NCBI GenBank assembly: GCA_001970855.1
Contig: LSSN01002091.1
Span: forward strand, 1 to 15,023
DNA: 15,023 bases
From: Smittium culicis
Taxonomy: Eukaryota > Kickxellomycota > Harpellomycetes > Harpellales > Legeriomycetaceae
Reading direction: 5' to 3'
Shown: positions 9,188-15,023 of the stretch, one piece after another
Layout of the letters: the number at the start of each line of letters is the position of its first letter
Position numbering within the stretch: position 1 is the first letter of the stretch
Made by a program: the position numbers and the translations under genes
The notes under the pieces: generated by a model
The model's input: only the letters and a program-made list of their open reading frames with translations
Told to the model about the DNA's origin: nothing
Databases searched by the model: none

Positions 9188-10173
9188 CAACAAGAAATGG
9201 TCGCTTACGGCTTTTCAGTTAAGCTCGTAAGGTATCAGGAAGCAGGATTGGATGAAAAGGTTATTAAATTGATTCTCTACAACACTCGCGTTAAGATCAA
9301 GCAGAAAAAAATATTTGAACCCGAATAATAAGTTCCTAAAGTGAATTTCTAGCTCTTCAATCTCCATAGAGAAAGTAACAGTCGTTTATTTAATAAACTA
9401 CCTATAACTTCAACTGATGAATCTAAACTGAAGACTAGGAACATTCATGAACTAAAAGTCCGCAATCCTTGACTTAAACAGCGATTGGGCTTCATTTAAT
9501 AACGATCCACTAATGAATGAGTAACTACTGCAACTACATTCAACGTTCAATCATTGAACACATCAGGAAGCTTGAAAAAAACTTCAGAATGTCAAAATAT
9601 GACTTGGAGCAAAACTATTTTGGCTTATCTCCATCTGCGGATTTCTCAGAGCAAGTGACATTGAGAGGATTGATCACAGCAAGAATGAGTAACTATGAGA
9701 GTATAAGAAGTTAATAATATTAGGACCAAAGGAGAAACGTAATGGTACGCCAATTGAAAAGATTTTTGTAATTAATGAACACTCCTACAAGAAAATATGT
9801 TCGCTTGAAACCTATAAGAATTACAAAAGGTCGATAGCGGAAACACCGACATGAAAAAACCTTCATTACTCGAAGAATATACAATATCCTATCTCATCAG
9901 GAATATCAAGTATCACACTACTAACATTGGAGCACAACGTATTAGCAAGCAAATTAACAAAATTATGTCGCTTATATGATTATCACCTACGAAAAAGTAC
10001 CTAAATCTAAATAACTTGAATCTAAACGTGCTACTTTATCAAATCCAACATACGATGATTTTATTACCCAAGGATTTTGGGCAAGTAGAGAAATATTAGA
10101 TACGTACTATTTTTTATCGCACAGAACAAGAGAAAATTTGACTCAAAATGTATTATACTCAGAAGTAACATAA
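9188..10173 (+). pseudogene. DIRS tyrosine recombinase, frame-broken
   Basis: This enzyme would integrate a circular DNA copy by strand exchange. The N-terminal linker is R-Y-Q-E-A-G-L-D-E-K-V-I-K-L-I-L (about 9222-9290), typical of the start of DIRS recombinases. The core begins near 9590 (M-T-W-S-K-T-I-L-A-Y-L in one frame) and switches frame to V-T-L-R-G-L-I-T-A-R-M-S-N-Y-E, which holds the first catalytic Arg. Later come R-I-S-K-Q-I-N-K-I-M (about 9938), E-S-K-R-A-T-L-S (10018; the His of H-x-x-R is Glu, the Arg is kept), and F-W-A-S-R-E-I-L-D-T-Y-Y with the nucleophilic Tyr. It ends at the TAA at 10171-10173, inside the internal complementary region. Confidence 0.8.
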
Positions 10174-10260
10174 TTGTGGTTGGCAAATAAAGCATAATAA
10201 TATATATAGTTGAATGAAATGAAAACTAAATACTATGAAAATTGCCAATTAAAGTTATGT
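10168..10260 (+). repeat. DIRS internal complementary region (ICR)
   Basis: The first part, 10168-10202, matches the outer right repeat (10563-10597) in direct orientation at about 27 of 35 bases. The second part, 10207-10260, matches the outer left repeat (from 6229) in direct orientation, starting with 18 identical bases (tagttgaatgaaatgaaa) and then diverging. It therefore equals the reverse complement of right end joined to left end, and is an imperfect palindrome centred near 10214. This is the ICR of DIRS elements, which guides completion of the terminal repeats and circle formation. Confidence 0.85.
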
Positions 10261-10304
10261 CCCACCCAGTACCTCTCTAACCTAGCTCTAACGATGTTAA
10301 GGAA
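10261..10304 (+). other. Unique spacer between ICR and right ITR
   Basis: Some 44 bases of pyrimidine-rich unique sequence (near cccacccagtacctctctaa) separate the ICR from the right repeat. No function is visible. Confidence 0.4.
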
Positions 10305-10621
10305 TACAAGAAAACTGGAGAAATAGACGGTTTACATATTTTTATTTTTATTTGCTTTTGTTTTTAAAAAAAAATTTCTTTCTTTTAACCCTCATTTTTC
10401 AACGAAATTTTTTCACTGAATTTGAACTTTCTAGAATATTATTGAATTTTCAATTTCATATAACGAAATTTCGAACATTTTAGAACTTTTGAAAAAAAAT
10501 TTTGGGTTAAAGTATTTAGCATCTAGGAAAGGTTTCGAAATTATATAAAAATTAGAAAACACACATAATTTTATATTTCCAATCAAGCATAATAATAAGA
10601 TTTAATTCAATTAAACATATT
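10305..10621 (-). repeat. Right inverted terminal repeat of the DIRS element
   Basis: This is an inverted copy of the left repeat, with 10305-10603 identical over 299 bases by eye. The outermost 18 or so bases match less well, with a short deletion near 10604 relative to the left end. It holds the mirrored heat-shock-element consensus at 10424-10436. Confidence 0.95.
10424..10436 (-). promoter_or_regulatory. Heat-shock-element consensus in the right ITR
   Basis: GAACTTTCTAGAA is the reverse complement of the left-repeat site. In this orientation it could act on antisense transcription entering the element from the right. Confidence 0.45.
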
Positions 10622-13490
10622 TAAGCTTGGGTTGAACGAAAATATAATAAAATAGATTAAAACTACTATTAAGTATAAAGCTGAAAATTTTGAATTGATT
10701 TCAGCATTTTAAATTTTTAGCTTATATATACGAGATTTAAGCTTAAATTAACTTTTACTATTTTACAAGCTTTTTTATATATTTACTAAAAATACTAAAT
10801 TAAATACTAAAAAAAAATTTATGGAATGTATATCTTAATTTTATTTTTACCAATTTTTCGTGAGCGATTCCAAAAGACCGAGGCATTTTAGCTTTTTATT
10901 AAAAATTCCATGAGATCTAAAGTTGTATATTTTTTCGACTAGCTATTAGTATTGCTATTTTTCTATATCATTTTATACATCAGGTACTGATAGTTTTTTC
11001 TACTTATCTTTTTAAAATAAGTTATAATTATGTTTATTCAAAAAAATTAGTTGCTATTCATACTCGAATGTTAAAAATTTAATAAAAATATTAACCAATA
11101 TAAAAAAATAGAAAATAATTTTTTCTTTCTTTTATGTAGTTTCTTATCGAATTTGATTTCATTTACTAATGGAATCTGTAGTGAAATCAATCTACGAATT
11201 ATGAATATAATAATATTTTTCGCTGGTGTTGATGTTGATTTTGATAAATTTGAATTAATATCTTACCAAACACAGTACTTATGATTAATGTTTAATATAC
11301 TCTCTGGATAAAATAAAATAATAATCTAACACATTTAATTTTTGAGCATTAAAAAATAGCTTTAATTTTTTTTATTGATTTTATATTTATTTTTTTAATA
11401 AAGGATTTCAAATTGTATTAGAGATGAAAAAAATCAGAAAAAAATAGGATCGCTATTAGAGTGAAATATAATAGGATTAAATATAAAAAATAAATAACGA
11501 CCTAAAAGTTGTATGTGTTTATTAAATGATAGAGGTATGAAATGGGCTAAAATAGATTATATATAATTCAAATCTTTAAAACATATGAAATTTCAATATT
11601 CATATTGTTAAATTTTGAGATTTTAAATAATACTTGAAACTTGTAGATTTTCGTGTGATACAAAATTAATGGTATTTGATAGATACCTACGTAATTCTAA
11701 AAAAAAAAATTTCATCATCACGATAATTTTATATAGAAATTTCTTCAAAGTTTTTTCCAATCTAACGAAAATGTTATAAATTTCATCCAAAAAAACTGTA
11801 TAGTCTTAAAACAATGAATTTTATAAAAATTTATTCCAAAAGATAAAATATTTGGGTTGATAAGAAAACAAAGATATTGATTATAAAACTAAATTGATAT
11901 GGAGTTTATGTTGCGAATTATCAATAAAAAGTAACACTTATGAATATAGGTTCTATAAATATTTAATAATTATAATTATGACAAATTTAATAGACTTTAA
12001 ATCAAAAATATATATAAATTAAATTTTGATAAAGTAAATACAATTAGACAATTATTAATTATAGAATTTTTATCTATTAATCAATCAATTTTGTACCTAA
12101 AACAAATTCAATCTATACTAGTAATTTTATATTTTTTTCATTTATTAAAATATATTCCATCAGGATTTTGAGCATATATAAACATAATTCCACTATCTTT
12201 TGATTCATAAAATTTTATATAATTTATTAAAATAATACTCGTCAAGTTCATAAAAATTCAATGTAATAATAAGTCTCTAGATATATACAATTGATATAAT
12301 AAAATAATTATAATAATAAATTGTATAGTTTTTTTCGTAAAATGAACATTAAATTTATTCAACATCAATTAATATAAATATATATTTCTTAAATATATAT
12401 TATCTATATTAAATAGTTAAATATATTTATAAAATATTCAATCCAAAATATGAAATTATATAAGAAAGTATTTGATCATTTGGATTATGTAATACTCACG
12501 ATATAAAATCTAATGTAATAAAATTCGAACCCCTCTTCATTTATCACAATTTCTTTCAGAATGGGTATTTTTACTATAATAGAGTTGCTATATAATGAAG
12601 ATAGTTATTAAGATATACGAATAGTAAAAATCTAATGTAAATTATGTTATTTTGCAATAATCTGTATTAAAAAACTTTTCATTTGATTATTTTAAAATAG
12701 CTTGCATATTTCTGAAATAATTCATTCAATTATTTATTACTAGTTAATTTATTAAAACGTATTTCCTTAGTTTTGTATACATGTAATTTGTAATAATTAT
12801 GCTTTATTCTAAAATTCCCTGAAACCTATAGTAACTATCTCCTTTAGAAATTCTGTTTTTATCTCGAATAACTCAACTTATTTCGAATAGGCACATAAAT
12901 TTGTTGTTAATAAAAATTCTCAATTCACTCGAAGGATTTAGAGCAGAAAATTATGTACACACTGAAGAAGATTAAGCTCATTGTATTAAATAAATTTCAC
13001 CTCTACCATTAATCAAATTACTATTTCCCCCTTATTAAAATTATTCTGTTAAGCATATCAAAAAAACTGGGTTTATTGAATATTTTATGAAAAAAAAGTA
13101 AATATACTATTTGCTATTATATTTCAGTTAGAATTATTAGAATGAGGGTAGTTTTAGGTTTTTTTAAGAAAGTTTATTGAATAAGTAAAAGCTAAGAGAA
13201 GATGAAAAGTATAAAAGTAAGTCTAAGAATTTTATTGATATAAGTCAATTTTATGGCTAAGGAAAGTGAGAGAGATTATAAATAAATTTCTAAATTTAAA
13301 GTAAATATACATGAAAGTGTGTAAGAAAAAACAAGAAACTAAATTTGTTTACAATTGGCTGAATATATTTTTAGCTAATATAGCCACAGTTTTTTCGATC
13401 AATCATATCTAATGATATAATTGGCCGTTCATAATCAAACTTATATCATTCGATAGGCAATGATATTATCTGTTGATTGAAAACATCAAT
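10622..13490. other. AT-rich spacer without recognisable genes
   Basis: Nearly three kilobases of strongly AT-rich sequence have frequent stops in all frames. Small less AT-rich patches occur near 10850-10890 and 12520-12560, but none gives a recognisable peptide. No tRNA-like cloverleaf or tandem array was noticed. Confidence 0.7.
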
Positions 13491-13493
13491 AGT

Positions 13494-14505
13494 ACGCAAT
13501 CTGTTCCTTTTATTGGCTAAACTGGGTAACTAAGATTATCCAATCTTTACACAAGGAAACTGAAATAACTGAGCTCAGAAACCAGCTCATCTAAGGTGAA
13601 TTTCAGTTCCAGAGCGCCGCCGAAGAACATCTGGAAATTATTTCCAAGTTAGAAGCCGAATATAAAAAGAACAACGAACTGATCCTGCAAATGACTGTCA
13701 TGGAAAACACTATGCTCAAGCGTGAGATGAAATTAATCAAGCTGAAGGCCGATCTATACGAACGAATCAGCGTTCTTTAATCAGGAACTGCTACTCATGA
13801 GCTTGCAGCCGGCTCTAGTGGAAATGCTGTTAAGCAGATATCCAGAGTCCCGGTGTTTGAAGTAAAGACTATTGCCTACAAAAGATGGATAAATGGCGTT
13901 TCCGAGAACTTTAAGAACTACACGACTCTCAAAGACTTTCAGAAGAGAGCACTAGTCGTTGAATCGCTTAAAGGACCTGCCCTTGACTGATACGATGCCG
14001 AGCCAGACTCAAACATAGCCAACTGGAATAGTTTTTAAATAGCACTCAATCAACAGTATGGAAGCTTGTAATCGACTGATCAGGCGCTTGAAAGGATCGA
14101 TACGCTCAAGCTGACTATGAAGTCGGACTTCAACAGCTTCATCCAGCAGATTAGACCAACAATCAAGCTCATTGCTTGGGATAATAACACGCTTGCTATT
14201 TTCATGCTTAGAAAGAAAGTGGACCCTGAGATCACAAAGTACATCCCAAAAGTAGCCAACGAGTCCTTCGAAGAGCATGAAAAATGACTGAAGACTCACG
14301 TGAACGATTCGCAGGCAAATTCACATCCCACTCCAGCCGCTCCAACAACATGGATATCGAATATGTTACGCCAATCAGCAGCCAGAATTCAGACATATTG
14401 ACGAGACCAATGAACAGCCGAGATAACCAGCTGTTGAATGACATATCTTGCAATGCTATTGGGCAAGTACAACACGAAGTAATGACTAGCAGTAATTCTA
14501 TTGGC
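13494..14505 (+). pseudogene. Ty3-type gag, decayed and truncated
   Basis: One frame runs from about 13494 to 14310 with stops at 13592, 13778, 14036 and 14069 (TAA) and 13988 and 14285 (TGA), then shifts frame to include N-N-M-D-I-E-Y-V. The N-terminal part is a charged coiled coil (I-S-K-L-E-A-E-Y-K-K-N-N-E-L). The core matches Retrotrans_gag: Y-K-R-W-I-N-G-V, V-E-S-L-K-G-P-A-L-D-stop-Y-D-A, N-W-N-S-F, I-A-L-N-Q-Q-Y-G-S-L and I-R-P-T-I-K-L-I. The two TGAs stand where Trp is expected. Gag would form the virus-like particle. There is no knuckle, protease or polymerase: the gene is cut at the LTR that follows. Confidence 0.75.
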
Positions 14506-14529
14506 TGAAATGACCTTACGTCATTTCAG
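14505..14529. promoter_or_regulatory. CRE-like palindrome at the LTR start
   Basis: Arms of ten bases (ctgaaatgac and gtcatttcag) flank a five-base loop. The centre holds TTACGTCA (14516-14523), one base from the ATF/CREB consensus TGACGTCA. It may be a bZIP factor site or simply the LTR terminal structure. Confidence 0.4.
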
Positions 14530-14535
14530 CAATAG

Positions 14536-14540
14536 CCAAT
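14536..14540 (+). promoter_or_regulatory. CCAAT box in the LTR
   Basis: CCAAT lies 40 bases upstream of the TATA box, a usual distance for the HAP/NF-Y site in fungal promoters. An inverted copy (ATTGG, 14500-14504) lies just outside the proposed LTR start. Confidence 0.4.
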
Positions 14541-14579
14541 AACTAATTAACAATATATTTTACATAGCTTTGATTTTAG

Positions 14580-14587
14580 TATAAATA
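14580..14587 (+). promoter_or_regulatory. TATA box of the LTR promoter
   Basis: TATAAATA followed by G fits the TATA consensus well. Transcription would start roughly 30-60 bases downstream, near the pyrimidine-rich tract around 14615-14635. Confidence 0.5.
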
Positions 14588-14656
14588 GTTTAGTTTATGA
14601 GATTCTTATTGAATCTCTCTCTCTTTTACATAGCTCTCTTTTGACAGTTATTTTTC

Positions 14657-14662
14657 AATAAA
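14657..14662 (+). terminator. AATAAA polyadenylation signal in the LTR
   Basis: AATAAA lies about 27 bases before the proposed LTR end, where a 3' LTR copy would use it to end transcripts. Confidence 0.4.
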
Positions 14663-14689
14663 CTCCATATCGATATATTAAACTTTTCA

Positions 14690-14799
14690 TTGGTGGAGAA
14701 CCTTATTAAGCTCTACGACTGACCATTCTTTATACGACTCTCAATTAATTTTTACTCTTTTATCTTCTTTCTGACTTTCATTTTTTTTATTTCATTACA
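14690..14799 (+). other. Untranslated leader with possible primer binding site
   Basis: Directly after the LTR come TGGTGGAGAACC (14691-14702). A TGG start just inside the LTR is the usual form of a tRNA primer site, but I cannot match it to a particular tRNA. The rest is pyrimidine-rich up to the gag ATG, whose context (ttacaATGtct) is acceptable. Confidence 0.4.
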
Positions 14800-15023
14800 A
14801 TGTCTGATATTCCTGTTCAAGTTTCTGCTGACCAAATTGTCGAGGCTGAATTCAGTTACGCAAGTTTGAAGACTGAAAACGAGCAACTTAAGCAGCAACT
14901 TTCCAATGCTGAGGATCAGTACAACCAACTTGTTTCCGAGAAAGATAGCTTGAATAAGCACATAAGCAAGCAGGACGCCGATATTGCACTTTTGAAGGAG
15001 CAGCTTGAATCCGAAGTCAAAGC
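14800..15023 (+). CDS. Gag N terminus of a Ty3-type element, partial at window end
   Basis: The frame is open from the ATG at 14800 to the window edge (74 complete codons). After a short leader (M-S-D-I-P-V-Q-V) it forms a coiled coil rich in Gln, Leu, Glu and Lys, for example E-N-E-Q-L-K-Q-Q-L and A-L-L-K-E-Q-L-E-S-E. The decayed gag at 13.5-14.3 kb has a similar coiled coil before its Retrotrans_gag region, so the two are probably related. No stop or frameshift is seen, and all nine Gln codons are CAA or CAG, so this copy seems young. Being only a coiled coil, the protein alone does not prove Gag: the LTR-like leader does most of the work. Confidence 0.6.
   Translation, partial: MSDIPVQVSADQIVEAEFSYASLKTENEQLKQQLSNAEDQYNQLVSEKDSLNKHISKQDADIALLKEQLESEVK

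Larger units (their letters stand above)
6221..10621 (+). mobile_element. DIRS-type tyrosine-recombinase retrotransposon, complete in layout but decayed
   Basis: The element is about 4.4 kb. It has inverted terminal repeats, then a Gag-like ORF, RT, RNase H, tyrosine recombinase and an internal complementary region (ICR) directly before the right repeat. This is the layout of DIRS elements, which integrate by a tyrosine recombinase through a circular intermediate and make no target-site duplication. Ngaro and PAT relatives have split direct repeats instead, so the inverted arrangement with an ICR places it in the DIRS group proper. I see no Dam-like methyltransferase domain between RNase H and the recombinase. 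Every ORF is broken by stops and frameshifts, so the copy is not autonomous. Confidence 0.9.
14506..14689 (+). repeat. Putative 5' LTR of a second Ty3-type element
   Basis: About 184 bases begin TGAAATGACC and end TTTTCA, lying between a truncated gag and a fresh gag start. The start is marked by a palindrome with perfect 10-base arms (14505-14529). Inside are a CCAAT box, a TATA box and an AATAAA in the right order for a promoter and polyadenylation unit. No second LTR is in the window, so the limits are inferred; the start could be the TG at 14502. Confidence 0.55.

Noticed and set aside
8972..9200. First part of the open frame at 8972-9328
   Set aside because: Here the conserved W-N-L-I, R-Q-E-R and D-P-W-Y-P block reads in another frame. 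Only the end of this frame (G-L-D-E-K-V-I-K-L-I-L) is real.
6229..10224. Direct repeat tagttgaatgaaatgaaa at 6230 and 10207 as a target-site duplication or LTR pair
   Set aside because: The second copy is internal to the right repeat and continues as half of the ICR. DIRS elements do not make target duplications.
13494..14400. Codon reassignment (TAA as Gln, TGA as Trp) to explain readable ORFs with stops
   Set aside because: The apparently intact gag at 14800 uses only CAA or CAG for all nine Gln and has no TAA or TGA. The DIRS and old gag ORFs also contain frameshifts, and adjacent TGAs in the RNase H region do not sit at Trp sites. Decay explains it better.
1..15023. CRISPR array, tRNA, rRNA or bacterial operon
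   Set aside because: There are no regularly spaced repeats, no cloverleaf or rRNA-like sequence, and the retroelement content is eukaryotic.

Overview
This window looks like a transposon graveyard in an AT-rich eukaryotic (probably fungal) genome. I see no intact host gene, tRNA, rRNA or CRISPR array. The long spacers (about 2.7-5.7 kb and 10.6-13.5 kb) are extremely AT-rich. The protein-coding remnants stand out as less AT-rich islands, and every island I can identify belongs to a retroelement. A host with DIRS-type, LINE and Ty3-like elements and very low GC would fit an early-diverging fungus, but the window holds no host marker, so this is inference.

Left part (1 to about 2.7 kb, minus strand): a decayed non-LTR retrotransposon (LINE). 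ORF1 (2477 down to 1155) has an RRM-like half, a damaged CCHC zinc knuckle and an acidic Ser-rich tail. It reads in one frame with five internal stops. Its final stop overlaps the ORF2 start as TGATG. ORF2 begins with a Lys/Asn-rich leader and an AP-like endonuclease domain, spread over three frames, and runs off the left edge before the reverse transcriptase.

Middle part (6221 to 10621, plus strand): a decayed but structurally complete DIRS-type tyrosine-recombinase retrotransposon, and the most informative object here. It has inverted terminal repeats sharing a perfect 299-bp arm, a Gag-like ORF, reverse transcriptase, RNase H, the DIRS RNase H extension, a tyrosine recombinase, and just before the right repeat an internal complementary region built from copies of both outer ends. 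Its frames are broken by many stops and frameshifts. The catalytic YLDD is YLDG and the first RNase H Asp is lost. The repeats carry a perfect three-unit heat-shock-element consensus. Just left of it, on the minus strand, lies a short chromodomain-like remnant (5768-5956), probably the tail of a Ty3-type chromovirus integrase.

Right part (13.5 kb to the end, plus strand): a decayed Ty3-type gag with a coiled-coil N terminus and a Retrotrans_gag-like region. It is cut at about 14505 by what looks like the 5' LTR of another element, with a CRE-like palindrome, CCAAT box, TATA box and AATAAA. That LTR is followed by a leader and the open start of an undamaged coiled-coil gag at 14800 that continues past the window.

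Together the window shows at least four retroelement insertions of different classes and ages, with one apparently recent LTR element landing in an older gag.
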